This document shows, in pieces, positions 38,418 through 48,897 of a stretch of 64,000 nucleotides of DNA. Source of the stretch: Colwellia sp. M166 (GTDB lineage Bacteria > Pseudomonadota > Gammaproteobacteria > Enterobacterales > Alteromonadaceae). Location of the stretch: positions 186,001 to 250,000 of the forward strand of contig NZ_CP040755.1 in the NCBI RefSeq assembly GCF_024585285.1. Reading direction: 5' to 3'. Both the position numbers and the translations under genes were made by a program. Position 1 is the first letter of the stretch, and every line of letters starts with the position of its first letter. The notes under the pieces were generated by a model. The model was not told the origin of the DNA and did no database searches. It worked only from the letters and a program-made list of their open reading frames with translations.

Positions 38418-38597
38418 ATGATTATTTCAAAAAATTGACGGAGATATTACCTTTAAGCAAGATCCAAACCAAATATACAGTTTTTTATAATGTCCCTGGC
38501 TGTGAGATAATATGACTTTAATTGCGCAACTATACTGGTTGATTTTAGAATAAGTAAATTTGTGTATCGTTTCTTTTTATATATTAATCAGGTAGCT

Positions 38598-39122
38598 ATG
38601 ACAGCACAGAAACTCGTAAGTATGTTAGATACTTTAGATAATGCTGAGGTTTTTTTTGGTCCTCAAGGTTTTAAACACATAACATCGCTAGATGAATTAG
38701 TGGCAGCACAGTTAGGTTTTGGTACTAATGCATCAGATCAATTGGTAGTGAATGAATCAACAGCCGAAAGTAAGGGCAGGTGGCAAAGCTCATGGCAGGT
38801 TTTTGCCCGTGATACCGAGTTAGGTGATCCGTATTTTGTCGATACTTTGCAGGATGAACTTCCTGTTTACACTGGGTTTTTAGGTGATGAAGGTTGGGAG
38901 CAAAGCTTAGTAGCGCAAAGCCTTGAGGCGTACATTTTATGCCTGCAACTGTTATCAAATTATGGCACACAAATGCAGGCGCAATTTGTTCCAGATCACA
39001 ATAGTATTGTTGATAAAGTTGTTTTAGCAAAATTATAGCAAGAATTGAGTGACATCTCAGGTGCTGAGCATTTTTGGCAACTGTTTATGCAATGTTACCA
39101 AGATTGGCTGATTGAAGATTAG
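38598..39122 (+). pseudogene. SMI1/KNR4 (SUKH)-like gene with an in-frame TAG
   Basis: The ATG at 38598 follows CAGG and begins MTAQKLVSMLDTLDNAEVFF; the open frame extends upstream. The core matches the SMI1/KNR4 pattern: WQVFARDTELGDPYFVDTLQ, LPVYTGFLGDEGWEQSLVAQ, SLEAYILCLQLL. A TAG at 39036-39038 stops it after 146 residues, but the same frame continues for 27 codons (QELSDISGAEHFWQLFMQCY then QDWLIED) to a TAG at 39120. That tail has the Trp-rich helix usual at the end of such proteins, so the first TAG looks like a nonsense mutation. SUKH proteins often serve as immunity proteins to toxins; none is adjacent. Confidence 0.65.
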
Positions 39123-39193
39123 CAATATATATCAAGTAATCATTGTTCTGCTTAGATAAAATTGTTTTCAAAGAACGGTATGGAACTAGATTA

Positions 39194-39906
39194 GTGGAAA
39201 AATATTTAGCTAAGTTTAAGATTATTTTACAACACCTTGAGCATCATCAAGACGAGGAGGTGACCAGCGTATAGCGCTAATGGCCGGTTATGACAGTGCG
39301 GCAGCCTTTTCGTGAGCATTTAAACGTGTTTTTCTGCAAAGCCCGATGAAGTTTAGGCAAGCGCCTAATTGGGCACCATGGCACGAACATTATCAAAGTG
39401 TATTGACGATAAGGAACAAAATAATGCCAAAAGATGAGAACTTTCAAGTGACGCTAGTAAGCTTCCCGGAAACGTCAATAGCTGTTTTGCAACATAGGGC
39501 TTCACCGAGTTTGCTAGGTAATAGCATTGCCCAGTTCATTCTTTGGCGCAAAGCAAACGGCTTACCAGCCAATAAAAGTAAAACGTTTAATCTTATTTAC
39601 GATGACCCTATTACTACTGCGCCAGATAGCTATCGCTTTGATATTGCATGTGAAATATATACCGAGGTGACAGAAAATCAACAAGGTGTTATTCATCATG
39701 TTATACCGGCAGGGCAATGTGTGAAGATACGACATCAAGGCAGTGATGATAGCTTAGCGCCGGCCATTCAGTATTTATATACTCGCTGGTTACAGGGCTC
39801 AGGTAAAGCGCTGAGAGATTTTCCATTATTTTTAGAACGGGTGAGCTTATATCCTGATGTGAGTGAAGCAGAGACGATAACGGATATTTATTTACCGATA
39901 AAATAG
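39194..39906 (+). pseudogene. AraC-type regulator with GyrI-like domain, decayed
   Basis: Three remnants of one gene are in order. From GTG 39194: VEKYLAKFKIILQHLEHHQD, the start of an AraC-type DNA-binding domain, ending at TAG 39272-39274. Then, in another frame, ALMAGYDSAAAFS, a TGA at 39313-39315 where relatives have Arg, and AFKRVFLQSPMKFR. This frame is open from 39346 and encodes a GyrI-like effector-binding domain (VTLVSFPETSIAVLQHRASP...GQCVKIRHQGS). About 45 residues between the two helix-turn-helix parts are deleted. The open part alone (186 aa) might still be translated as a free GyrI-like domain, but its start has no clear ribosome binding site. Confidence 0.8.
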
Positions 39907-40240
39907 TTTTCTAAAGCACAAGGCTATGGTGCTAATAGAATCAAAGTTAATCACTTAAAAGGCATTATTTAAGCTTTATGGCAAAATGATTTTTTCTTGT
40001 TTATATTAATATTAGCGGTATTTTTATCAATATATTAATATAAAAAGTAGTGTTGTAGCGTTGTTTAGTTATATCTAATGCATTCCAAGTGATTGTTTCT
40101 AAAGTTGAATGTCTTTCTTTTGTCGTTAATTGCATTAAGATTAAAAATAGTGGTTGGACCAGTGTGTATATCTGTGTATACTCGTTAGCACTTATGCAGC
40201 AATGCAAAAAAATTATTATTAAAAGTGTTAGGAGTTAACC
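39907..40240. other. Intergenic region upstream of an acyl-CoA dehydrogenase gene
   Basis: About 330 bp of AT-rich DNA without a supported gene. It should hold the promoter of the downstream gene; AGGAGTTAACC immediately before 40241 is a good ribosome binding site. TTAATATTAG and CAATATATTAATA form weak inverted pairs. No fatty-acid regulator site was recognised. Confidence 0.4.
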
Positions 40241-42061
40241 ATGCTAAGTTATAAAGCACCGATAGCAGACATCAAATTTTTGTTTGAAGATGTATTTAAT
40301 TATTATGAGCACTACCAAAAGCATCCTGAATTTGAAGAAGCGACACCAGATTTGGTTGACGCCATTATGGAAGAATGTGCAAAATTTAGTGAAAATGAAC
40401 TACTACCATTAAACCAAAGCGGTGATGAAGAAGGTTGTACCTTTGATAATGGTGTTGTGACCACACCTAAAGGCTTTAAAGAAGCTTATCAAAAATTTGT
40501 TGAAGGTGGTTGGCCGAGCTTACCACATGCGGTTAAGCATGGTGGTCAAGGTTTACCTGCGTCATTGGGTATGGTGATGTCTGAAATGATGGGCACAGCT
40601 AACTGGTCTTGGGCGATGTACCCAGGTTTAAGTCATGGTGCAATGAATACTATTCATACTCACGGTACGGATGAACAAAAAGAGCTTTACCTAACACGCC
40701 TTATTGAAGGTTCGTGGACCGGTACTATGTGTTTAACTGAACCACAATGTGGTACAGATTTAGGGCAAGTAAAAACTAAAGCTGAGCCAAATGGTGATGG
40801 TACATATAATCTTACCGGTACGAAAATTTTCATCTCGGCTGGTGAGCACGACTTAACCGACAATATTATACATATTGTATTAGCAAGATTGCCGGGTGCA
40901 CCAGCAGGCACTAAAGGTATTTCATTGTTTATCGTGCCAAAAATGCAAACTGATGAGCAAGGCACTATTGGCGAGTTCAATAATGTATCTTGTGGCTCTA
41001 TCGAACATAAAATGGGTATCAAGGCTTCTGTTACTGCGGTACTTAATTTTGATAATGCTAAAGGTGTGTTGATTGGTCCTGAAAATAAAGGTTTAGAATG
41101 TATGTTCACCTTTATGAATACCGCACGTGTTGGTACGGCTTTACAGGGGGTTTGTGCTGCTGAATTAGCTTATCAAAACTCATTGATTTATGCGAAAGAG
41201 CGCTTATCTATGCGTTCATTATCAGGCACTAAACATCCTGATAAAGTGGCTGACCCTATTATTTGTCATCCTGATGTTCGGAAAATGCTGATGACGCAAA
41301 AAGCGATTAGTGAAGGTGGCCGAGCCATGATTTACTATACAGCAAAATTAGTTGATGAAATTGAAAATGCAAAAACAGATAAAGAGCGTAAAAAAGCGGA
41401 TAACCGTTTAGGCTTTATTACCCCAATCTTAAAAGCCTTTTTAACTGAGTTAGGCTCTGAAAGTGCTAACCATGGTTTACAAATATTTGGTGGTCATGGT
41501 TTCATTAAAGAATGGGGCATGGAGCAAATTGTTCGTGATACCCGTATTTCAACATTATATGAAGGAACTACTGGCATTCAAGCACTTGATTTATTAGGTC
41601 GTAAAATTTTAATGACCCGTGGTAAATCATTAAATGCTTTTGCCAAAGAGGTGCTCATTTTCTGTAAAGATCAAAGCATGATATCGAGCAACCCGCATAA
41701 GCGTCAGATGAATAAGTTTATTTGGCCATTAAGTACCACAGTAGCGAAATGGCAACAATACACCATTCGTTTAGGACTTAAAGCTAAAAAAGATCGTGAT
41801 GTTGTTGGTTCAGCGTCAGTCGACTTTTTGATGTATTCAGGTTATATCGTTATGGCTTATTTTTGGGCACAAATGGCACAGGCCGCTTACGAAAAGCTAG
41901 CCACTGATGTTGAGAATAGAGATTTCTATCGCGCAAAAATCAAAACAGCAGAGTTTTATTTTGAACGTTTATTACCGCGTACTAAATCATTAGCTGTGAC
42001 TATGATGGCAGATCCTAAAACCTTAATGCAATTAGATGAAGAGTTATTATCTTTCTTATAA
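40241..42061 (+). CDS. Acyl-CoA dehydrogenase (long form, AcdH C-terminal domain)
   Basis: FAD enzyme that introduces the 2,3 double bond in acyl-CoA during beta-oxidation. The 606 residues are of the long type: N-terminal SYKAPIADIKFLFEDVFNYY, central FAD-site sequence MCLTEPQCGTDLGQVKTKAE, GTKIFISAGEHDLTDNIIHI, catalytic glutamate region RISTLYEGTTGIQALDLLGR, and an extra C-terminal helical domain. The enzyme is soluble and separate from FadE found later in the window. Preceded by AGGAG; followed by a strong terminator. Substrate chain length is unknown. Confidence 0.92.
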   Translation: MLSYKAPIADIKFLFEDVFNYYEHYQKHPEFEEATPDLVDAIMEECAKFSENELLPLNQSGDEEGCTFDNGVVTTPKGFKEAYQKFVEGGWPSLPHAVKHGGQGLPASLGMVMSEMMGTANWSWAMYPGLSHGAMNTIHTHGTDEQKELYLTRLIEGSWTGTMCLTEPQCGTDLGQVKTKAEPNGDGTYNLTGTKIFISAGEHDLTDNIIHIVLARLPGAPAGTKGISLFIVPKMQTDEQGTIGEFNNVSCGSIEHKMGIKASVTAVLNFDNAKGVLIGPENKGLECMFTFMNTARVGTALQGVCAAELAYQNSLIYAKERLSMRSLSGTKHPDKVADPIICHPDVRKMLMTQKAISEGGRAMIYYTAKLVDEIENAKTDKERKKADNRLGFITPILKAFLTELGSESANHGLQIFGGHGFIKEWGMEQIVRDTRISTLYEGTTGIQALDLLGRKILMTRGKSLNAFAKEVLIFCKDQSMISSNPHKRQMNKFIWPLSTTVAKWQQYTIRLGLKAKKDRDVVGSASVDFLMYSGYIVMAYFWAQMAQAAYEKLATDVENRDFYRAKIKTAEFYFERLLPRTKSLAVTMMADPKTLMQLDEELLSFL

Positions 42062-42114
42062 ATCAGTGGCTTAAATAGTATCATAGTACTAAATAGCATT
42101 TAAGATGTATTATC

Positions 42115-42145
42115 AGGCCATACTTTTTCAAGTATGGCCTTTTTG
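42115..42145 (+). terminator. Terminator after acyl-CoA dehydrogenase
   Basis: GGCCATACTT pairs perfectly with AAGTATGGCC around TTTC, followed by TTTTTG. Confidence 0.92.
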
Positions 42146-42196
42146 TTTATTCGCAAGATAAGTAAAGCCATGTTGCTAGCTAGCCAAGCAATATTT

Positions 42197-42252
42197 TTAT
42201 AGCAATTTTACTAAGTTTCTTCTCTCTCAGCGCTTAGTAGAATTGGTATTAG
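42197..42252. repeat. Miniature inverted-repeat element, short form 2
   Basis: ATAGCAATTTTACTAAG and CTTAGTAGAATTGGTATTA are inverted ends around a short TTCTTCTCTCTCAGCG core. It ends 4 bp from the stop codon of the minus-strand aldo/keto reductase gene. Confidence 0.8.
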
Positions 42253-42255
42253 TTT

Positions 42256-43308
42256 TTAAAAAGGGCATGGGTGCTGTTTTAAGGTTTGATTAATATCTTC
42301 AAGCACTTCAGCTGTTAAGGGCTGTTTAAAAGCAGCAATATTTTGCTTGAGCTGTTGCATGTTGGTTGCGCCAATAATGGTAGACGTGACTCCGTCGACT
42401 TGATCGCACCAAGCTAACGCTAGATGTGCTGGCGAGATATTATGTTTTTTGGCTAACGCTACATATGCATGAACTGCTGCGTTGGTATGTTGGGTATCTC
42501 GAAACAGCCCATTACGTTGCATCAGGGTAAAACGACTACCTTCTGGACGTTGTCCATTTAGATATTTACCCGTCAATAAACCTGTTGCTAAAGGTGACCA
42601 TGGCAAGTAAGCGATATCTTCGTGAATACAATTCTCTATAAGATACGGCCAATCTTTGGTATGTAATAAGCTAAATTCATTTTGTATTGAAACCATACGC
42701 GGTAAGTTATGTTCAGCACTGAGACGCAAGTACTGATTAATGCCCCAAGGGGTATCATCTGACAAACCACAATAACGAATTTTTCCCGCTTTAACGCAAT
42801 GCTCTAAGCCTTGAAGGATATCAAGCATTTCTTCATTTTGTTGCTCGGCATCGACTTGGCTATAGTTAATTTTATTTGGCCAATGTTCACCAAAATGTGG
42901 AGACTGACGATTAGGCCAATGTAACTGATAAAGATCGATATAATCAGTTTGTAAACGCTTTAACGAGGTTTCAACCGCAGTAATAACATTGGCGCCTGAA
43001 ATTTTGCTACCATCGCGAATATAAGAAAATCCAGGTCCTGCAATTTTAGAGGCTAAAACAATATCTTCGCGACGAGAGGGTTTGGCGTTGAGCCAATTAC
43101 CAATAATGGCCTCTGTTGCTCCATAGGTCTCTTTCGTCGGTGGCACAGCATACATTTCGGCGGTATCAATAAAGTTAATACCTTGTTGTTGAGCATAATC
43201 GAGCTGGGCATCAGCATCGGACTGGTTATTTTGTAAACCCCAAGTCATACTGCCCAAACAAATAGCCGACACCTCTAATGAGCTGCTACCTAATTTTACA
43301 TATTTCAT
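42256..43308 (-). CDS. Aldo/keto reductase (Tas-like)
   Basis: NADP-dependent oxidoreductase of the AKR superfamily with a TIM barrel. The 350 residues from ATG 43308 are close in pattern to E. coli Tas: VKLGSSSLEVSAICLGSMTW, catalytic Asp/Tyr region FIDTAEMYAVPPTKETYGAT, catalytic Lys in VLASKIAGPGF, His in LYQLHWPNRQ, YCGLSDDTPWGINQ, and NADP-binding STIIGATNMQQLKQNI. The physiological substrate is not known. A GTG directly before the ATG is an alternative start. It is followed on its strand by a miniature repeat, and precedes no partner gene. Confidence 0.92.
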   Translation of the reverse strand: MKYVKLGSSSLEVSAICLGSMTWGLQNNQSDADAQLDYAQQQGINFIDTAEMYAVPPTKETYGATEAIIGNWLNAKPSRREDIVLASKIAGPGFSYIRDGSKISGANVITAVETSLKRLQTDYIDLYQLHWPNRQSPHFGEHWPNKINYSQVDAEQQNEEMLDILQGLEHCVKAGKIRYCGLSDDTPWGINQYLRLSAEHNLPRMVSIQNEFSLLHTKDWPYLIENCIHEDIAYLPWSPLATGLLTGKYLNGQRPEGSRFTLMQRNGLFRDTQHTNAAVHAYVALAKKHNISPAHLALAWCDQVDGVTSTIIGATNMQQLKQNIAAFKQPLTAEVLEDINQTLKQHPCPF

Positions 43309-43430
43309 CACACGGTTCTCAATTTCTAATATTTAAGAGTAAAAAATTAATAGCAAGGAGTTAATAACCAAGGCCTATTGAGTTGATAAAAATACACTTT
43401 CAACAAACCATTGTTATTATTGAATCTCGC

Positions 43431-44798
43431 TCAGCGGATCCAACGAAGAAACTTAAACTTTAACTTACTGTATGGTGCAAACCTAACAGGTAAATCCTTG
43501 ATAAATGGTCGAACTAATACTGATTTTAAGTGACTAAAATTATCAAAACCGGCTTGACCACTATATTGCCCCATACCACTGGGACCGACACCACCAAAAG
43601 GTAACTCAGGAACGGCATTAAACATAATGACATCATTAATACATTGGCTACCTGAACTTATTTCATTTACCCAGCTTTGGCACTGCGTTTTATTTTTACT
43701 AAAAATATAAGCCGAAAGCGGTTTGTCACGTGCTTTCACAAAAGCTTTAGCGCTGTCAAAGTCTTCAATAGCAATAATAGGCAGAATAGCGCCAAATATT
43801 TCATCGGTCATTAAGGCGCTATCAAGTGGAGGATTAACCACTATGGTTGGCGCAATGTAACGCTGTTCAATGTCAAATTCGCCGCCCACTTCGATGATAA
43901 GATCTGATAAATAGTCGCTAATGCGTTTAGCATGGCGTTCATTCACGATACGGCCATAGCTTTTGCTTGCTTGGGGATTTTTACCAAACATTTTTGTTAT
44001 TTGGCTTTTCAGCGCCGTTACTAATGGTGCAATCATGTTTTTTGAAGTAATGATGTAATCTGGTGCAATACAAGTTTGTCCTGCATTCATCCATTTTCCC
44101 CAAGCAATTCTTTGCGCGGTAATATTGAGATCGGCACTTTCGTCAACATAAACAGGACTTTTACCGCCTAACTCTAATGTTACTGGGGTAAGATGTTTTG
44201 CTGCTGCGGCCATAACAATACGCCCGACCTGACCATTACCCGTATACATAATATGATCAAACGGCAAGGCAAGTAATGCTGTTGTTGCTTCGACAGCACC
44301 TTCGACAACGGAAAATGCTTGCTTATCTAAATATTGTGGAATGAGTTTGGCTAAAAGTTGTGATGTTGCTGGCGCAAGTTCGGACGGTTTCACCATCGCA
44401 CAATTACCGGCTGCTATTACGGCTACCAACGGTGCCAGTATCAGTTGCATTGGATAGTTCCAAGCACCAATAATCAAGATACTACCTTGCGGCTCAGGTT
44501 GAATGTAAGAACGTCCTGGCTGGGCAACAATTGGGGTTGCCACTGAACGTTTTTTTGCCCAACGATTGAGTCGTTTACAAACATGATCAACATCACCGGT
44601 GACATAGGATACTTCGGTTATCCATGCCTCCTGTGCCGGTTTACCTAAATCAGCTTGAAGGGCATCTAAAAATGCTTGTTCATTCTCTGTCACTAAGCGC
44701 TTAATTTGTTGTAGCTGTTGCTTACGCCAGTTTAAATCACGGGTTTTGTTTGAGGCAAAAAATTGCTGATGCTGCGCCAGTTGTTCGCTAAAATCCAC
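43431..44798 (-). CDS. Aldehyde dehydrogenase, ALDH3-type
   Basis: NAD(P)-dependent aldehyde oxidation. The 455-residue length and C-terminal hydrophobic tail fit the class 3 (fatty or aromatic aldehyde) group. Seen: IIGAWNYPMQLILAPLVAVI, catalytic Glu in TLELGGKSPVYVDESAD, catalytic Cys in MNAGQTCIAPDY, and EIFGAILPI. The last part (PELPFGGVGPSGMGQYSGQ) is typical. It is the second gene after a TetR regulator on the same strand (81 bp gap), probably an operon controlled by that regulator. Confidence 0.93.
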   Translation of the reverse strand: MDFSEQLAQHQQFFASNKTRDLNWRKQQLQQIKRLVTENEQAFLDALQADLGKPAQEAWITEVSYVTGDVDHVCKRLNRWAKKRSVATPIVAQPGRSYIQPEPQGSILIIGAWNYPMQLILAPLVAVIAAGNCAMVKPSELAPATSQLLAKLIPQYLDKQAFSVVEGAVEATTALLALPFDHIMYTGNGQVGRIVMAAAAKHLTPVTLELGGKSPVYVDESADLNITAQRIAWGKWMNAGQTCIAPDYIITSKNMIAPLVTALKSQITKMFGKNPQASKSYGRIVNERHAKRISDYLSDLIIEVGGEFDIEQRYIAPTIVVNPPLDSALMTDEIFGAILPIIAIEDFDSAKAFVKARDKPLSAYIFSKNKTQCQSWVNEISSGSQCINDVIMFNAVPELPFGGVGPSGMGQYSGQAGFDNFSHLKSVLVRPFIKDLPVRFAPYSKLKFKFLRWIR

Positions 44799-44879
44799 AA
44801 GTATTCCTGATTAAATTCTATGGTCGAATGATTTAATTTAACTGATTTACTCTAGGAGTACAAAGCTTTAGTGGATTTG

Positions 44880-45551
44880 CTATTGTGGTTTTATGGCAAG
44901 TACAATCGCTAAGGTTTGCTGTAATAAAGTACGAATATCACCGAGCTGCAATATGGATTGGTTAGCGAGTAATTGATGATATTGTGCTTGTTTGAGCAAT
45001 GTGAGTAATATTTGTGCATTGACTTTAACAAGGTCTTTGTTGAAATATTGACATACTTGCATACAGGGTTTGAGTTGAGCTGCATTGTGCTGCTCAGCGA
45101 GTAAGCGCAATGCTGGTGAAAACTGAATTTCATTTAACAACTGTTGCTCTACGATAAGCTGATCACGATGATTCTTGATATTTAAGTTGATTAGCTCTAA
45201 CAATAAATTCGTAAGTTGTTGTTGTAATTCAAGACGCACTTTAACTCGTCGTAATTCGACTTTATTGTGTTGTGCTAACAGCGCTAAAATAGGTCGCCAT
45301 AATTGTGGTATATCTGCCGTTGCATTCTGTGAATTTAATTCGAAAGCTTCTTGTATCAAGTGTTGAATATCTTTGAAGTAGTAGGTTGTCAGAGATAGTT
45401 GAATATTAGCATGAGCGGCAATAGCTCGATGGGTAGTACCTTTGATACCTAATTTAGCCAGCATGTCAATTGCTGACGCTAAGATCAATTTTTTTGTTTT
45501 TTCACCCTTACTACGTCGTTTAACGGGAGCTTGCTCACTATTAGCTGACAT
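44880..45551 (-). CDS. TetR-family regulator
   Basis: The 223-residue protein has the TetR DNA-binding domain in the first 60 residues: KTKKLILASAIDMLAKLG, then GTTHRAIAAHANIQLSLTTY and YFKDIQHLIQEAFELN. The C-terminal ligand-binding part is helical and unrecognised. It is followed by the aldehyde dehydrogenase gene on the same strand, so it likely senses an aldehyde or lipid and controls that gene. Confidence 0.88.
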   Translation of the reverse strand: MSANSEQAPVKRRSKGEKTKKLILASAIDMLAKLGIKGTTHRAIAAHANIQLSLTTYYFKDIQHLIQEAFELNSQNATADIPQLWRPILALLAQHNKVELRRVKVRLELQQQLTNLLLELINLNIKNHRDQLIVEQQLLNEIQFSPALRLLAEQHNAAQLKPCMQVCQYFNKDLVKVNAQILLTLLKQAQYHQLLANQSILQLGDIRTLLQQTLAIVLAIKPQ

Positions 45552-45679
45552 TGATTTTTCTTACTCGTAAATGGTTACGCTATCTATTATTCATAAGTAG
45601 ATATTCATGACGGTAGGGTAAATATAGCTGCTTAGTCACAATTTAGAAACAATGCTGAAAAATTTCCTTCAACATCAGC

Positions 45680-45925
45680 AATACCCAACTCCCGAAGGGT
45701 GATTTTAAAGCCTTACAGGCCGCGTTATTGATTTCGATAAGGTGCTCACAGGGATGTGAGTCATTAGAACAACGCAGGAGCAGTTGTCGAGAATAACCAT
45801 TATCTTCAATCAATGCCTTGCCTGCATGGATGTAGGTACTGAGGTTCAGTCTGGAACTGTGAACCTGTGCCGCTAAGCCTTTTAAATTTCATTGAGTGGA
45901 GAGAAACTTAGTAAAATTGGTATAA
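45680..45925. repeat. Miniature inverted-repeat element, long form 2 (about 246 bp)
   Basis: Interior and right end match the element at 35349-35609 with scattered differences. The left end is shortened: AATACC runs straight into CAACTCCCGAAGG, lacking the GTTTATTAAG part. The right end is CTTAGTAAAATTGGTATA. No gene inside. Confidence 0.85.
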
Positions 45926-45981
45926 TTAGCCTACGGCTTTAGCTAGAAATATCTATTTGTCGGCATTACTTTCTTAAATGC

Positions 45982-46020
45982 AAAAAAGCCCATTACAGTA
46001 ATTCACCGTAATGAGCTTTA
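45982..46020 (-). terminator. Terminator of fadE
   Basis: On the minus strand AAGCTCATTACGG pairs with CTGTAATGGGCTT around a short loop and ends in TTTTTT, 25 bp after the fadE stop. Confidence 0.85.
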
Positions 46021-46044
46021 TAACTAGTGAGGGCAGTTGTCGGG

Positions 46045-48462
46045 TTAGCCTGCTTTTAGGTAATCTGATTCAAAATCATCAACATCAATGACGGCTTTAC
46101 GAGCAATTTCTGTTGCTGTCAGTAGCGCAGCTTCTTCTTCACTAATAATATTGGCTTCTAAGCCTTTTTTAGCAACAAGATCCAGTTGATAGAAAGGCAG
46201 ACGTTGGCCCAACTCTCGACAAATTTTATCAAAAATTGGCTCACAAGCAATGATATCTTCAAGCGTTTGCTCTAATTGTCCTAAGACATTTTCAGGCTCA
46301 CGTGTTAAATATTGCCCCTGTCCTAAACGTGAACGGGTTTCATTATGATATTGTAATAGTGCCGCCACTTTATGATCAGTTTCGTCTGATGGTTTTTTCA
46401 ACCAACAGCCTAAAGGCAATATAATAAGCTTTAATACACCGGCAACAATTCTATTAGGGAAATTGTTAATGAGTTCACTGATCGCTTGCTGGATATTGTA
46501 TAAGCTATCTTCTACAGCCCATTGCACCAATGGCAAGTCAGCACTTTGGCGACCTTCGTCGTTGTAACGTTTAAGCGTTGCTGATGCTAAATATAAATAA
46601 CTTAAAATATCACCAAGTCGTGCTGAAATACGCTCTTTACGCTTCAAATCTCCACCTAAGGTCAACATAGCAATGTCTGAAAGCATGGCTAGGTTAGAGC
46701 TAAAGCGAGTCATTAATTGATAATAACGTCTGGTTTTGTCGTTGTAAGGTGCACCTAGCGCATAACTGCCGGTAAAAGAAAACCAAACACTACGGCAAAT
46801 GTTACTAATAGCAAAACCAATATGGCCAAATAAGGCATGGTCAAAATCATTTAGTGCTCGTTGTTGATCTTGGTTATTTGCTGCAGATAATTCAGCAAGT
46901 ACATAAGGGTGACAACGTATAGCACCTTGGCCATAAATAATCATGCTGCGCGTGAGTATATTTGCACCTTCAACCGTAATCGCAACAGGGGCACCTTGAT
47001 AAGCGCGAGCAAGATAGTTACCTGGGCCCATACAAATACCTTTACCACCATGTATGTCCATAGCATCTGCAACGCATGAACGCATTTTTTCAGTGAGATG
47101 GTATTTAGCGATAGCAGAAATAACACTGGGCTTTTCGCCCATATCAATTGCACCGGTTGACATGGTGGTAACGGCATCCATCAAATAGGCATTGCCACCT
47201 ATTCTTGCTAATGCTTCTTCAACACCTTCCATCTTCCCAATAGAGATTTTAAATTGGCGACGAATACGGCTATAAGCACCAGTGGCTAGCGCTAGCGATT
47301 TTATGCCGCCGGTGCTGTTTGAAGGTAGGGTAATTGCACGGCCAACCGATAAACATTCAACTAGCATACGCCAGCCTTGTCCGGCCATTTCAGGGCCACC
47401 AATAATAAAACTTAAAGGTACAAAAACATCATCACCTTGAGTCGGGCCATTTTGGAAAGGTACGTTTAATGGAAAATGGCGACGACCAGTAATAACACCG
47501 TCAATATCTGTTGGTATTAATGCACATGTGATACCTAAGTCTTCTTCCTCACCAAGTAAATGGTCAGGGTCTTGCAACTTAAAGGCTAAGCCTAAGACAG
47601 TAGCCACCGGTGCTAAAGTAATATAACGCTTATTCCAGGTTAAGCGCATACCCAATACTTCTTCACCGTTAAATTCACCATGACAAACGACACCGTAATC
47701 GGGAATTGCACCAGCATCTGAACCAGCCTCTGGACTTGTTAAGGCAAAACAAGGGATCTCATCACCTTTCACAAGACGGGGTAAGTAATAATCTTGTTGT
47801 TCTTTGGTACCGTAATGTTGTAACAACTCGCCTGGGCCGAGTGAGTTAGGTACACCGACAGTAGATGACAAAACGGTACTGACACTAGAAAGTTTTTGTA
47901 GCACGCAAGATTGAGCGTAGGCACAAAATTCAAGACCGCCATATTGTTTTTTAATTATCATGGCAAAAAACTTATTATCTTTTAGATATTGCCATACTTC
48001 TGGTGATAAATCAGCGAGTTCATGCGTGGTTTGCCAGTCATCAGTCATGCGACAAACTTCTTCTACCGGCCCATCTAAAAAGGCTTGTTCTTCAGCACTT
48101 AGTCTTGGTTTAGGGTAGTTATGGAGTTTTTTCCAATCGGGTGTGCCACGAAATAGCTCGGCTTCAAACCATGTTGTACCTGCGTCAATCGCTTCTTGTT
48201 CGGTTTTTGACATTTCAGGCATTATGCCTCTGAACATGGTAAGCAAAGGGTTAGATATGTATTGTTTTCGAATATCGGCAATATTTAATGGTATGGCAAT
48301 AATAGCAAAAATAAGCCAACTGAAGAAAGATATGATGTTGAAAAAAGTTCCCACGATCATAAGTAAGGTAAATGCTATGGTAAATGTTGAGAGTGATGCG
48401 CGCGAATACGCCATAAACCCACATAATGCGATAGCAATAAGTATCCAAGTTAAATAGTCCAC
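46045..48462 (-). CDS. fadE: Acyl-CoA dehydrogenase FadE, membrane-associated
   Basis: First step of fatty-acid beta-oxidation. The 805 residues match E. coli FadE (814). The N-terminus has two or three hydrophobic helices (about residues 3-20, 26-46, 46-62), then the catalytic domain: PSEQ-like segments [78 protein letters not shown] and [20 protein letters not shown]. The C-terminal DUF1974 helical part completes it. A FadR-type operator lies 41 bp upstream of the start. yafJ is close by on the opposite strand, as in E. coli (fadE-gmhA-yafJ), without gmhA between. Confidence 0.96.
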   Translation of the reverse strand: MDYLTWILIAIALCGFMAYSRASLSTFTIAFTLLMIVGTFFNIISFFSWLIFAIIAIPLNIADIRKQYISNPLLTMFRGIMPEMSKTEQEAIDAGTTWFEAELFRGTPDWKKLHNYPKPRLSAEEQAFLDGPVEEVCRMTDDWQTTHELADLSPEVWQYLKDNKFFAMIIKKQYGGLEFCAYAQSCVLQKLSSVSTVLSSTVGVPNSLGPGELLQHYGTKEQQDYYLPRLVKGDEIPCFALTSPEAGSDAGAIPDYGVVCHGEFNGEEVLGMRLTWNKRYITLAPVATVLGLAFKLQDPDHLLGEEEDLGITCALIPTDIDGVITGRRHFPLNVPFQNGPTQGDDVFVPLSFIIGGPEMAGQGWRMLVECLSVGRAITLPSNSTGGIKSLALATGAYSRIRRQFKISIGKMEGVEEALARIGGNAYLMDAVTTMSTGAIDMGEKPSVISAIAKYHLTEKMRSCVADAMDIHGGKGICMGPGNYLARAYQGAPVAITVEGANILTRSMIIYGQGAIRCHPYVLAELSAANNQDQQRALNDFDHALFGHIGFAISNICRSVWFSFTGSYALGAPYNDKTRRYYQLMTRFSSNLAMLSDIAMLTLGGDLKRKERISARLGDILSYLYLASATLKRYNDEGRQSADLPLVQWAVEDSLYNIQQAISELINNFPNRIVAGVLKLIILPLGCWLKKPSDETDHKVAALLQYHNETRSRLGQGQYLTREPENVLGQLEQTLEDIIACEPIFDKICRELGQRLPFYQLDLVAKKGLEANIISEEEAALLTATEIARKAVIDVDDFESDYLKAG

Positions 48463-48502
48463 ATATTTTCCTTAATGTTGATATGTAAAGTTAAAATTAC
48501 TG

Positions 48503-48519
48503 GAGGTCAGACCAGATAA
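48503..48519 (-). promoter_or_regulatory. FadR-type operator upstream of fadE
   Basis: On the minus strand the sequence reads ATCTGGTCTGACCTCCA, near the FadR consensus AnCTGGTCnGACCnGTT; the palindromic core TGGTC-TGACC is intact. It is about 40 bp before the fadE ATG, a good place for repression released by long-chain acyl-CoA. Confidence 0.72.
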
Positions 48520-48897
48520 TTATTGAAGCTTAATTTGTCTTGTCAATAATTTCAAATTATTTATTGTCAGTATAGCTTCTTATGGTAACGAAATTTGTTT
48601 CTGTTTGGGGATGTTTGTTCGTTCATTTAACGGCTGTAATTATTCAGTATAGAAACTATGTGAATTGATGACCATAACAAAGTACTATGAATAGGTAAAT
48701 TTGACTGCTAATAGGCTAATATCATCATGGCAGGTTTGTTGAAAAAGTGTCTGTAAATTTTCGCGAGTTTAGTTAATACTAACCATACCAATGGAGAGTC
48801 TGTTTACGAGTAAAGTCAGTAGCATTATCTGAGCTGCTATTAAAAGTCAGCACTATGGTTGTTAATGTTTGATTTATATCGCAAAAATTGTTTTTTG

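Noticed and set aside
40001..40207. 68-residue minus-strand frame in the acyl-CoA dehydrogenase leader
   Set aside because: AT-rich, no ribosome binding site, no recognised pattern.
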